Shown piece by piece: positions 1 through 11,915 of a stretch of 64,000 nucleotides of DNA. The first letter of the stretch is position 1, and every line of letters begins with the position of its first letter. Source of the DNA: Lytechinus pictus. Taxonomy: Eukaryota > Echinodermata > Echinoidea > Temnopleuroida > Toxopneustidae. The position numbers were made by a program, and so were the translations under genes. The notes under the pieces are model-generated. The model was not told where the DNA came from and did not search any database. It worked only from the letters and a program-made list of their open reading frames with translations. The stretch is taken from assembly GCF_037042905.1 (NCBI RefSeq), contig NC_087259.1, positions 22,943,001 through 23,007,000 of the forward strand, given 5' to 3'.

Positions 1-71
1 CTTTGGACAACGTGTAAGATGCGCACCCACGTCGACCGGTCTGTTGTTATATCTGCATCACAGTACACATA

Positions 72-177
72 ATGGAATCAACTTCTGACATGACAGACAA
101 CAGCTGTAATCATGACGGAATCATGCAGGTAGGATACATTGAGTTCTGGATGACAAATAGCCTAGAAAAGATACCAG
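72..177 (+). CDS. possible coding exon of an unrecognised gene
   Basis: An ATG at 72 opens a frame of 35 codons plus one base that ends exactly at a good splice donor (CCAG|GTAAGC at 177/178). The predicted peptide is acidic and polar at first and then reads VGYIEFWMTNSLEKIP. An earlier donor (GCAG|GTAGGA at 128/129) is also possible. I do not recognise the protein and see no partner exon in the next 2 kb. It could be the first exon of a gene whose other exons are far away, a UTR, or a chance ORF. Confidence 0.2.
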
Positions 178-2488
178 GTAAGCTTATATTAAAAATAATG
201 TATTCCTTTTAAAGTTTTGTGATTAGAAAATGAATCAAATTTATTTCTACACACAACCATTGTCTATATTATTAAAAGCCCGACCTGAAAAGGGGGCATT
301 TCTGAAAAGGGGGCATTTTAAGGACTGTAATCATGACATGCATGAAGAGCAGACATCTCACCAATCCACTGATGCGAACGTAAGCACATACTGGAATTTT
401 TTTAATTCAGACCTTAAAGTGATTGGTTAACATTGGTTTGACTTTAAAAAAATCTGAGCTAGAAGGTCACACTTGTTACCTGTGTCTGTGATGTGTTACA
501 AAAATGAAGCCCAGAAAAAATTGCGTTCGAAAATAATTATTTAGTGCTTCAAAAATTGAAATATAAAGTGACCGAAAACACCATCTTAATTTCATCCCAT
601 ACACTTATGTGTACTATTTAGGCGTCTATAAGACGCCTATTTACAAAATCGGGGTTTGCCTTGTAGTTTTAGCTTTTCATTCTCAATAATGATTGTTTTC
701 AGGATTTATTAGTTCTTATACATGCACTTGTACACATGTTTCATCTTGGTTTGAGATTTTTTAAATCGGCTGCTCACAAAGTTAAACAATACCTTTAAAA
801 GGGAGCGATCACTTTAAGTAGTCATGAAAAAAGCATATGTCACTACATAAATAATAATAACTCGAAGTGCGAGGAAATATATTTGGTGTATGTTGATTTA
901 AAAACTGGATGTTTCAGTACAACAGGGTTATATCTCATTAAACAGATAATGCAAGCACAAGGAATTCTGATGAACACATAGGCCCTAAAAAAGCAAATTA
1001 TATATGTCTCATAAAGTTATGAAAAAACCACTATTTCTTATGTAATATAATATTATATAAATATAAAGGGGCCTAATATCTCCCCCCCCCCCACTACGTT
1101 TCTCTTTCTTTCTCCCTCTTTTTCTCCTTTTCTCCGGTTTTTCTTTTCTTGGGGGGATGGGGCAGCCGATAGTTACGCCACTGTCTCACGTCTGTCTGGT
1201 ACATTGTAATAAACTTACCTTTGAGAAATCATGAAATTTTAGCTGAAAGCCGACATTTCTGATGATCACCGATCACAAAAAGACAATTTGGGACAATGTT
1301 GGGAAAACCCCGAAATTTTTATGGAATTCCGTGCTTATTTAGCTCATTTCTCAGCAATTACAAATTTGTTCGAAGAGTCATTTGGCACATATTTCTTATT
1401 CATACAAACACTTTGATTGTCATTTTATTGGAATCTGTTCGAAGTCATTTTGAGATCGTTATCACAACTGGAATTTATCTTTAATTGGTAAATCACTAAT
1501 CATCAGTATGATCATTTTGAGTTATCAATCGGCCCTTCACCCTCTAGAAAATGAAGAAGCCTTCAACAAATTTTGAGATTATACCATCTTCAAACCTCTT
1601 GACTTGGGGTTAATGGAGCAACTATCGACCCATGGGATCGTACGACGGTTAATATTAATCTAATTTTGACAACACTCACTAAAATTAATGACTTCATGAA
1701 GTATTCTGCTGTTGCTTCTCGTTTCTGTATTCACTTAATATAATGATTCATAGTTCCGCAAATCTCATTTGCGCTTCGTGTTATTCTATCAATATTATTC
1801 TAAAATGAAGCATTCCATGCACGCATTATGATATAATATTACGAATATAGTATTTTTAAAATGTTACCCTGTGACATCTGTCTGATTCGTATTATGACAA
1901 ATGAATACATCAAGGTTTTGAGTCTTGATTTATACAGCCCATTACTTTCTAGCTAGTAAAATTATTAAGATGAAACAGTTAGCATGTTGTGATCGAATAA
2001 TTTTGTTTGTTTGCATGGTACAGCTTTTTGGGAAAAAAAAACAATTAACGGCAAATTTGACTTCCTCTTTTCAATATCATACAGCTTTCGTGGTGACTTC
2101 CGGTCTATATACGGAAGAAAGCAATAGCTGAACGCACTGGAGATCTCGCTTTTCTCAATCACCTTTGACTGAATGAACCGTTCAAATCTTTCACTCATCT
2201 CCGGGGCCAACTCAAGAAATTGCACAATAGAATAGCATTGGGTCAGCCAGCCATTCACAGACCATACAGTCCTTTTGACTCTGAATAGGCTGTCGAAGTG
2301 GTTTTAAATTCAGCGCAGTCTGCTGGAGGTTTGCGGTCTTCCTTGTTAAATCAATATTGTTTACATAACATCATGTCTACTGTAATACACGTGGCCCTTT
2401 CCCTTTCATAATGAAGAGGTCATAAACGCACAAACGGCAAAGCGAGTTTCCGGGGCATGCATGGGGAAAATGGTTGAAACGTGTACGA
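178..2488. other. non-coding stretch upstream of the first AGPAT-like gene
   Basis: AT-rich sequence with no coding exon I can support. It holds a short perfect hairpin (TAGGCGTCT, 3-nt loop, AGACGCCTA, about 619-639), a poly(C) run near 1081 followed by a pyrimidine-rich tract to about 1150, and otherwise unremarkable DNA. Confidence 0.5.
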
Positions 2489-2496
2489 TTATATAA
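2489..2496 (+). promoter_or_regulatory. possible TATA box of the first AGPAT-like gene
   Basis: TTATATAA lies about 46 bp before the chosen ATG at 2542, which would put transcription start near 2520 with a very short leader. This is inference from position only. Confidence 0.35.
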
Positions 2497-2541
2497 CGCT
2501 TTTCCAGAGTCTGAACATCAATAAGACAAAACAGTATTACG

Positions 2542-2768
2542 ATGGAGGATCAAATTGTGTATGAGAATACAACGCACTCGTCGCCGGGTTCAACATTGAG
2601 GTGTACAGTGTTTTTCGTGGTGACGGTTGGAACTGTGATTTTGGTTACGAGAAGCAGGTTTGGAGCATTCTACGCAAGGTACTTGACTGTCATCGCTTCA
2701 TATATGATCTTTGGAATACTCTTCATCCCCTTGCTGATGCTGAACCCTGGGAGTCCCGAGAACGCCAG
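2542..2768 (+). CDS. AGPAT-like copy 1, exon 1
   Basis: Starts at the ATG and encodes residues 1-75 plus two bases, including both N-terminal hydrophobic segments and the sequence MLNPGSPEN. The donor is AG|GTGAGT. Confidence 0.85.
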
Positions 2769-5700
2769 GTGAGTCATCAAGTCAGTTGTAATTTCTGGTG
2801 ACATGCATTTCGTTCTATAATTCCAAAGTTTTTGTTTATAAAATGCGCGAAAGACATGCTCCCGCCATGAGGCCTGGCTACAAGTTAAAATGTGAGAATG
2901 TTAATAAGTGATGTTAAAGCCTATAGCAGATGGGGTTTGTATGACCCACGAACCTGGGGAGTGTTTCATCAACAGTTTCATCCGACAAGTTGTCAGATCT
3001 GACATCTTTCTCTGATGTTGATTGGCTGAGAGGTACTGTTACTATGGTAACTGTCGGATAAAATGGGACTTGTCGGATAAAACGTCCGACAAGTCCTTTC
3101 ATGAAACGCCCCCCTGGTCTCCTATTTCATTGTATAGGCCTATAGTTTGGCCGATCGTGCTGATTACACGATAGTATGATATTCCTGCATCTCATTAAAC
3201 TTAATATAACCTTATCCATTCCGACCTTCACCACTTTCTCGAATTAATTAACAGCTTATGCGAATGATAATGGTGTTCGAGTTTTATTGGTACCAGTACT
3301 ATTAAAACATTTTGCTCAAGTACCTCTAAAATTAACACGGTTTACTTACGCAACACTAGTAGGCCTACACTACTCCCATGGACCTGCTAGCCATGGGGCG
3401 GCTACCACAGTATACACTGAACCTATGGGATCCATTACCTATTCTAAAACTGACTACAGAATACTATAATACCCAGTTCTAATACAAGGGGCGCTTAGTG
3501 AAATTAATGTTCGAACATGATATTGCTCTCATAGTAATAGACACACCTGACAGAAATATTAAGCCAACTAAACGTGGTACATCACTGTTGACTGTATTGT
3601 AGGCAATAACCCCTGATCCTCATTATGTATGCGCACTATATACGGGGACTATTTGAGATCACTTTCGCTGTGACGATCGAACGCAGTCGTGTGTCAACAA
3701 CACAAAGTGGATTTTCAGATACAGGCAAAGTAGTAGGTCCGTGGGCAAACGTGGAGCCATATTAGCTCCATGGGCTAACACAACCTCTCCAATGAAATAC
3801 TTCACACTTAAATCTATTAATCAAAATAGTGAACAATTATCGAAATTGGATGGAAATGATGAAGATATTTTTCTTCAAGATTTGCAATTTTTAACAGTGA
3901 CATCAAACACGATGTAAAGAGGGGTGATGCTGATGGAACTGAGGTTATAAAAACCCACATTTTTGGCGGGGGTGTAATTTGTTGTGACAGTTGAAATATT
4001 TTCTTTCGTCCACGAATACGCCTACAGCTCCCTTACAGAATGCCACTAGTCACTCGTGCCAAAGACACTATAGACAGGGTCAGAGACCAACCCGTCTTGG
4101 AGCAAGTTTAAATTCATTGTAATACGCGAGAACTCTTCTAAAAATATCAGTCTTGTGCAGCTCTAACCTTTAATAATACTGCTCAAGTTTGTTGTTTTTA
4201 TGAATGTGATGCTATTTCCACTGTTTTGTTGAAGTTATCAAGTTATCGATTTTATACTCTTTCCATAAAATAATTCGTTCGAATGCCACCATACCATTGT
4301 CCCTACATGGATGTAAAGCATAGCCATGGGTCAATGTATTTGCTCAGCCGCGATGTAACTAGGCTTACTCAGCTTTTATTCACGATGTCTGGACTGAACT
4401 TATGAGACCTCGCTAGCCCTTTTCACTTTGTGGATAAACCTCAGCCAAGGTTGAATTCCTCACGATTCCCAGAAATTAAATCAATATTTTCTGCACCAGT
4501 GGGCTTTCGAATCGCGCGTACAACAGAACCGCAGACAGTAATCATTTCAATCAATATCGTAATTTGTTGACAGCCGTTTGGAAGAACAATATATGCCAAA
4601 TAATCGGGAGAATAAATTCTTCATTATTTGTATATATTCATATTTCCCCTGCCTCGTTTCCAATAAGAAAGAATTCTTAGGGCTGGCAGATATGAGAAAA
4701 CAGATTAATTTCAGGTAGTGTATAGGGTAAAGGACACATTCGAAGTGACAAATAAATCACCCAGCTGAGCTATCAGTCAGTTTTATTTTTCCGTTCAAAA
4801 TTACAAGACGTAAACATGTAGCAGTTTAATGAGGGTCCCGGTGAGAGTCTACATCTCAACCTTGCCACAAGATGGGAAATGTGAAATTCGCACAGGTGTG
4901 ATGTCTTCAACATCAATAATTTGAGCGATGCGGTGTCAGAGGGACATGCTGGCGTATATGTAGATGTGGGGGCTCCAGTGCCACTTGCCCCCCCCCCCCG
5001 AAAAGGGTTCCATAACAAAGAAAAGAGAGAAAGGGGAAGAAAATTGGTGAAGTGTTATATTGTTTTTTTTTTATATTAAGTCAAAAATCTATAACATAAG
5101 ATCTTTTCATTTGTAAAAGGTCAAAATTTTCGCCCCATACGCCAATTGTTTGGTTTAATACACCAGCTAATGTACAATGGAGTTGCTCTTTCATATTCAG
5201 GTAAATTTAATCTCACGAGATTAATGATCTCTAAATATTAGCCTTCTATTTCTAACTGCACATTTGCAGATCACCGTTAGCTTAATACCGAAAATAAATT
5301 AGTTTTGCTGCTTGACATTTGCTCTAGCTGTGAATTTCCCCTGCATGTTCAATGTTACGAGATCAATATGGCAAGGACTATGGTATACTGACAAGGCCAT
5401 CATATTGTACAACCATCGACAACAGGTAGACAGGTGGCTTTCATTTCCAATGAATAGTCTTATTTCCAGGCACTGTTCGTCAAGCAGGGATGCATTTAAT
5501 GACACATACCAATTTATTGCAGTTTGAATATGCGAGATAAATTTGGAGTGACTGATCATCATAATAGTGAAAGCTAATACGAATCAACAAGTACGGGTCA
5601 ATGTTGTGGCATATAAGCCCAATTGCAGAGGGATGTGGACTTTTGGGGTTGTTTTGTCTGGGAGCCTGTCAAACTTGACTTCTTCGTGTAATAATACATG

Positions 5701-8700
5701 TCATTGAGTTTATAGAATTATTAATCAGAATGTGACGTCAGATAAACGGCGGTTCTCCTTTAAAAACAAGTCCACCCCAACAAAATTCGATTTGGATAAA
5801 AAGAAAAAAAATCTAACAAGCATAACACTGAAAATTTCATCAAAATCGGATGTAAAATAAGAAAGTTATGACTTTAAATTTCGCTTAATTTTACAAAACT
5901 TAAATGCACATCGGGGTTTGGATGCATATGAGGGGAGTGATGATGTCACCAACTCACTATTTCTTTTGTATTTTATTATGTGAAATATGAAATGTTTTAT
6001 TTTTCTCCACCTTATCATGTAAAACAAAGTTTTATTCCTCCCTGAACATGTGAAATCACCATTGTTTAAACATTATGTGGTTCAGTCAAGTTGGTCCTTA
6101 TGGTCATATCTGTAAAAATTTAAATATGGTTTAATTCAAACAATAAAAAGAAAGAAATAGTGAGCGAGGGACATCATCAACTCTCTCATTTGCATTTCAC
6201 TGAGTCGTGTATAATATTGCTCTTTTGTGAAAAATAAGCGAAACTTAACAATTTCATAACTTTCGTAATAATTTTCCTCTATTGATTCAAATCAACATTT
6301 TCCTGGTGTGGACTTGAACTTTAAGCAGGCCAAGCCACATGATTCATACATTATGAAATAGCTATAAAAAATGAGACATTTACCATCGATAAAAAGGGAC
6401 AATTAAAGAAGAATTTAAAGCCTAATGGATGCATGATTTACACGACAGTAAAAAGTTTTAAAATCATTTTAAAAAAAATGTCCAAACAAATATTAAAACT
6501 TTTATCACTCTAGTAAGAAAAAATCATGCTCTTTAATCAGTGTCTCCGTCTTTTATTGTAAAGTAAATGGAAATTAAACACAATACAAAACTACTGCATA
6601 TTTCTCACTTGATTTCTTTTTTCTGTTCCTGCTTTCTATACATCTTTAGGTGGTTAGTGAAATACGGGAAGTACTTCCAGTTACCTCTTTGTCGTCTCAC
6701 CATCAAACGGCGAGGATGTTCGTACCCAGAAGGTCCCTTCGTCGTTGTCTGCAATCATCAAAGCTCTCTAGACAGCCCAAGTAAGTCCAGGGAAGCATTT
6801 CATGAAACGAAAAGTCAGAGTTTTTCCGATTGACTGAGAGCAAAACAGTCAGCGAAGATCACTGACGAAACTTTAATGAAATGTTCCCTAAGCATAGTCT
6901 TTATAAAATTTGTACTAAATTGTGATTAGTTGTTACTCTCAGGAATCATATTTATCCATCAGGCAATTCATCCAGCCGACTGGCATAATAACTTACTTGT
7001 GATAAAACATTACAATGCCAAGTGTACTCTGTCAGGTTTTCTCGCTAATCATGACAAGAACGCTTGCCGGACATAGCAACAACTAATACTGCACGAATGT
7101 ATTCTGGACTCCAACCGTAAAAGATGAAGTGTATTAACGATTATTGGAATGTCAATGGAAATATGAATAATAAACAGCAAAATATGAATAATAACGGAAT
7201 AGTAAACGAACAGCGAAATAAACAATGAAGCTACGACAAAATAAGAATAGTAAACAAGCAGCATGACAAAATATTCCATTCAGTTATAGGAATGCATTTC
7301 AATAGCCGGATGCATCAAAAGCTTTCCCTTATAGTGAAATCTTCACTATATTTTTTCGATTTCAGTCATTTTGCATGAGGACATTTGGCCTGGAAATTGC
7401 GTTGTGATAATGAAGAAGATGATGAAATACACGGGACCCTTCGGATTGTGTCTGATCCTGAGTGGGACGATATTTGTTGACAGGAAGGACTCGGCAAGCG
7501 CAAAGGACATGTTACGTAACGCAGTGGCTGCTATTCAAAAATTTAAGGTTGGTGATAAATCATAATATGAAGAAATAAGAAGGGTCTAGCAACCTCCCCC
7601 CAAAGGGGGGATGCATGGTTACGAAAAGTGAACAGTAGGTGTATACCTTACATCATGATTATTAAAAAAAACCATATTAGTATTCCACAGCGATGGCACC
7701 ATTGAAATCCCTTTGTCTGATCTCATCAAAACGTCTAAGTCTAAAAATGAAAGTTTTTTTTTTTGCTTTACCTTATAGTCAAAATTCTGTTGTGACCAAT
7801 TTAAGATCACACCTTTTGTCTAATCCTATATGAACTTTCAAAGGAATAAATTTCTCTTTTTTCTGATTTCCTCATATAGTTTGGAGAATTCGAGGTTGGA
7901 ACCCCCTCCACATTCGTCATAAACACAGGACCAACGCTTTTTAGATTATTTTCATTTTATCCGATCTCCTTCCAAATTTCAGAAGTTTAGATCTATGATT
8001 TCTTTTTTCTTTACGTCAAGATTATTATAGTATCAATTTTCAGATTATTATAGTACCATTTTCTGTGGATTTAGAGCGATATGAAACGGGACAACCGCAA
8101 ATGAGGAAACTTTGATGCACTGAAAATCCACACCAACAACACCCATTTCTTTTCTTTTCGTTAAATTGTATAAACTTTCTGACAGCGTCGTGTTTGGGTG
8201 TTTCCAGAGGGAACTCGCAGACTGAAAGCCCGAAAACAATCGGAGGAACCATTGCTGCCATTCAAGAAAGGTGCTTTTAATTTAGCTGTCCTCGCGCAGG
8301 TAAGAACCCTGCCCCCCCCCTCCAACACCCCCACACTATCGCACCCTTTAAAGGTCAAGTCCACCCCAGGAAAATGCTGACTTGAATAAATAGAGAAAAA
8401 TCAAACTAGCATAGTGCTGAAAAGTTCATCAAAATCGGATGTAAAATAAGAAAATTATGACATTTTAAAATTTTGCTTATTTTTCACAAAACAGTGATAT
8501 GCACAACATGGTGACTCAGTCGATGATGTCCATCAATCACTATTTCTTTTATTTTTTATTGTTTGAATTATACAATATTTCATTTTTTATAGATTTGACA
8601 ATAAGGACCAACTTGACTGAACCATATAGTATTAAACAATGCTAATTCCATATTTTCAGGGAGGAATTAATCATATCACTTGACAATGAGGAGAAAATTA

Positions 8701-11585
8701 GAATATTTCATATTTCATATAATAAAATACAAAAGAAATAGTGAGTGGATGACGTCATCAGTATTCTCATTAGCATACCGACCAGGATGTGCATATAACT
8801 GTTTTGTGAAATTAAGCAAAACTTTAAAATGTCATAACTTTCTTATTTTACATCCGATTTTGATGAAATTTTCAGTGTTATTCTTGTTGGATTTTTTTTC
8901 TCTTTTTATTCAAATCAACTTTTTGTTGGGGTGGACTTGTCCTTTAACAACCGAAAAATACAACCCTTTTTATAAAATAAATCACGATTGCTATTAGGCA
9001 GATTTGTGAGCGTATTCACTGTAAAGATATACAATATAAGAAGGTATACTAATAATACTATCATATTTGACGTTCGACAATTTGCTTTTCGCTTGTTATA
9101 AATATTATATTTTGGACAAACTATATTACAAATGATGCACAATGCTCGAAAAGACAATAATAATAATGGTCCTTTCATACAAGAGAACATGAAGTACTTC
9201 AACATGGAATGTCTATATGATATCCTGTATGTAATCAAGTTCAAGTTCATTTCTTTCCACTGAAAGGCACAAACAAATACATTCATATACAATATCAATG
9301 AGGTTAAAAACCAGTAAGAATAAACTCATGAACAATGTGTTGAGAATATCAGATGTCAAATGACACAAAACCGTTTAAGTTTCCCCTAAGCCGTGAGAAA
9401 TTCTAATATGAGCATCGAAAGTTCCAAACCCTTCGTGGCAATACGACATGCGATATACAGTTTTTCCCTGAACATTATTGTTGAAGGATCTCTCCTTCAG
9501 AAGTCTGAATAACTGTTCCATTCACAAGTCATGTAATATGCTAGCATAGATATTGAATGACACAAAAACCCACCTTTCTCGGTTTGATATATCAAATGAC
9601 AAGGGAATGATTCTGAATAAAACCTTAAAATTCATCACAATCGGTATCATTATGTAATAGTATGTAGTTACCGAGACTTGCAGAATGAAGGAACTGTTCT
9701 GTTCACTGATAAAAGGCCTAACCCCAAAATGAACAATCAACTTTATAGCCTTTGTGTGGTTTTTTTTAATGAAAGAGCTAAAAAACGAGTGATTTCTTGA
9801 CATACTTTGCAAATATTGAATGGCATGCTTCCAAAGTATGGAGTCAAACTTCACATGTTGAACAAAGACATTTCTGGGGCGCTATTTCATGAATCTTAAA
9901 GTTAAGCATGACTTTAGGAACGACTTTAAAATAAAGATGCAAAATGCGCAAAATTTCTGACATTAACTTACAATAACTTTGTCGAATTTTTACTTTTTTT
10001 CTGAAGTTTGCGAAATATACTTTGCAATCAATTAATCAAATGTAGTTCACTTCATAGAGGTATACTCTTCACTTCCTCAAAGTTGAAAATGATTGGAAGA
10101 TATACGAGGATTACTGTAGATGCAACAAAGCGCAACAATTTGTTTAAAAAATAAGTTTCAGTACGAGAAAATGGTAAATAAATTGTGATTTGGACTCACT
10201 TGTTAATTAAACAGAAAATATATAATATTCAAGATTGTTAAGTGCATCTAGCAATTTGATCATTCGACTCGGTCCAAGTGATCTTTTTTTTAATCCCTCC
10301 AAATGGTTCATCTTCAATTGATTTATTTTGTTCTCAGGTTCCTATCGTTCCAGTAGTATTGTCGTCACAAGATGAATTCTTCAGTTTCCATGAACATATA
10401 TTCGATCCAGGTTGGTATTCAAAACATGAATGTGATAAAAGGGGATAAGGGTAAAGAGGAAGAGAGGGCGGGAAGGGGGTATAAACAGCATATGGGGTGG
10501 ATGTCTTCAAACTCCTTAAGGGCAATTGGAGATATCATATTATCTGCCGTTGGTAATTCAAATTATTCAATGCACATTACAGTAATTTAAAATAACCCAT
10601 AGCGGATGTTAATAGTAACCTGTCAACCTTTTAATTCATATAATCTAAGTCTTATAGATTATGTTTCCATCGCAAACGATTTTAAATCAATTTATTGATA
10701 TTTACATTTAAATCAAAAGTTCGACGGGTCTATAACCGCAGTGGATCTTGATTTATTTCCAATGACCAATAAATTCAGATGAAGGAAAGGGAGTGGAGAT
10801 TTTGAGAGGACATCTAATCAGATGATCGTATTAATAAGAACAGATGCTCTTCACTACAACCTTCAACTTAAATTACTGATGGGGCTACCCTGTTGCAATA
10901 AAACTAAATAAAATAAAGGAATAAATACAAAAATATTGACAGTTCGAGTATTAGTTCATTTAATGTGTGATCTGATTTTATCAGACAGGGTTTAATTTCT
11001 CAAAGCACATTGAAAACATGTCATTTCAAATTCCTTTGACAGATAACAATCTGCAAAATAAAAATAATCCCCTGAAGTCAACACTCTCAAAACAAATCAG
11101 TCAAAATGACTAATTAATCGAGTCAGCTGAGTGTAACTATTTTTCTTTTCATATTTGACTATTTTCTCTGTTCGTATTTTACTAAAACATAGTTATATCT
11201 GACTAGAATGAACGTCAGAAATAGGACCAGACATATCAGTTGCACCCAGCCGACTACTGATCTAGTCAATTTGACTCATTTGTTTCAAGAGTATAGGATT
11301 TGTACACAATAATTCATTATTCATTACATTGTTCGTATCTTGTAATCATCATAATGTACTTTTATGATCCTACTTATTGTTCATCTACTAGTATTTACGT
11401 TTAATATTCTATTCCTTGTAGGTGAAGTAACGTCAACAGTATTACCTGCTATTCCTACCACTGGTTTGACGTTAGATGATGTACCAAGACTAGCCGAAGA
11501 CGTTCGAGATAAAATGATAGATGTATTTTTAAACCAGCATGAAAATGGTCATGTGGTAACAGGGAACTGCGAATCCAAAGACTGA
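2542..11585 (+). CDS. 1-acyl-sn-glycerol-3-phosphate acyltransferase, AGPAT1/2-like, tandem copy 1 (six exons, 296 aa)
   Basis: The enzyme should acylate lysophosphatidic acid to phosphatidic acid at the ER membrane, in glycerolipid synthesis. Exons are 2542-2768, 6650-6780, 7366-7547, 8186-8299, 10338-10410 and 11422-11585; all introns are GT-AG and the phases (2,1,0,0,1) close exactly. The N-terminus has two hydrophobic segments (about residues 21-36 and 47-67). The family motifs are in order: NHQSSLD (111-117, the catalytic NHX4D), GTIFVDR (motif II, about 153-159), FPEGTR (186-191) and VPIVPV (219-224). Length and motif order fit animal AGPAT1/AGPAT2, and I cannot choose between them. No frame break is visible. 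The ATG at 2542 begins the only frame that splices correctly into exon 2. A paralogue with the same structure follows downstream. Confidence 0.9.
2956..3113. repeat. hairpin element of the TTTCATGAAAC family
   Basis: Ends GGGGAGTGTTTCAT and ATGAAACGCCCCCC are imperfect inverted repeats, with further internal complementarity (CCGACAAG/CTTGTCGG). It contains ATTGG at 3020-3024 and the palindrome GTTACTATGGTAAC at 3038-3051. It lies in intron 1. Confidence 0.6.
5759..6323. mobile_element. TTAA-ended MITE-like element, family A copy 1
   Basis: About 565 bp with long imperfect inverted ends (TTTAAAAACAAGTCCACCCC and TGGTGTGGACTTGAACTTTAA). The arms share AAAATTTCATCAAAATCGGA-like sequence with copies at 8348, 16394 and 22843. 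It has no ORF. The TTAA at the ends suggests piggyBac- or Kolobok-type mobilisation, which is inference. It lies in intron 1 of the first AGPAT-like gene. Confidence 0.75.
6650..6780 (+). CDS. AGPAT-like copy 1, exon 2 (catalytic NHX4D)
   Basis: Acceptor ATCTTTAG|G and donor CCCAA|GTAAGT. Encodes residues 76-119 plus one base, including PFVVVCNHQSSLDSP, the acyltransferase catalytic box. Confidence 0.9.
6789..6890. repeat. short hairpin repeat just after exon 2
   Basis: AGGGAAGCATTTCATGAAAC and its partner TTTAATGAAATGTTCCCT form an imperfect inverted repeat of about 100 bp that begins 8 bp after the exon 2 donor. It belongs to the TTTCATGAAAC hairpin family. Confidence 0.55.
7366..7547 (+). 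CDS. AGPAT-like copy 1, exon 3 (motif II)
   Basis: Acceptor TTTCAG|TC and donor TTTAAG|GTTGGT, the latter a weak donor. Encodes residues 120-180, with PGNCVVIMKK and GTIFVDRK, matching motif II of the acyltransferase family. Confidence 0.85.
8186..8299 (+). CDS. AGPAT-like copy 1, exon 4 (FPEGTR)
   Basis: Acceptor TGACAG|CG and donor GCGCAG|GTAAGA; exactly 38 codons, residues 181-218. Carries VWVFPEGTRR, where the glutamate and arginine are the conserved motif III residues, then LPFKKGAFNLAVLAQ. Confidence 0.9.
8348..8947. mobile_element. TTAA-ended MITE-like element, family A copy 2
   Basis: 600 bp, with ends TTAAAGGTCAAGTCCACCCC and GGGGTGGACTTGTCCTTTAA and long complementary arms. It begins 48 bp after exon 4. 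A related copy sits in the same intron of the paralogue (22843-23414). Confidence 0.85.
8948..10337. other. remainder of intron 4, AGPAT-like copy 1
   Basis: AT-rich and without supported genes. A half hairpin of the TTTCATGA family begins near 9878 (GGGGCGCTATTTCATGAATC). Confidence 0.5.
10338..10410 (+). CDS. AGPAT-like copy 1, exon 5
   Basis: Acceptor TTCTCAG|GT and donor CCAG|GTTGGT. Encodes residues 219-242 plus one base, with the motif IV-like VPIVPVVLSS. Confidence 0.85.
11422..11585 (+). CDS. AGPAT-like copy 1, exon 6 with stop
   Basis: Acceptor CTTGTAG|GT, ending at TGA. Encodes LPAIPTTGLTLDDVPRLAED and a polar tail; animal AGPAT1/2 have an LPP(I/V)PTxGLTxDDV-like segment here. Confidence 0.88.
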
Positions 11586-11909
11586 TTGTTCATTTTCGAA
11601 ACCAATCACTCATCTTCTTAATGCTATAAATGATACTGTACAGGGTTATGAAATATGAAATTTACAATTGTACTTACAAACTTCAAAGTATAATGTATGT
11701 AACGTATTCAAAGCGTATTCTGTCACAGAATGCTGTTCTCCGATTCACGAAGAACGACACCGCATTCCAGAATTATCATTCCACTATTCATAAAGACAAC
11801 GACATATAGGCTAGTACACTTTGTAGTTTTGTACTACCTATGTCTCACGAAGATGTGTTATGAACGGTTTTACAAATATCTTCTACACTGCAAAGCCAAA
11901 TGGGCTAAG

Positions 11910-11915
11910 AATAAA
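11910..11915 (+). other. possible poly(A) signal of AGPAT-like copy 1
   Basis: AATAAA lies 325 bp after the stop codon. No nearer canonical hexamer was seen. Confidence 0.4.

Noticed and set aside
2601-2801. 66-codon frame overlapping AGPAT-like exon 1
   Set aside because: Out-of-frame shadow of the real exon that reads through the splice donor.
8680-8997. 105-codon frame, with a similar one at 16731-17087
   Set aside because: Both are the same non-coding arm of family A MITE copies. The similarity between them reflects the repeat, not a protein.
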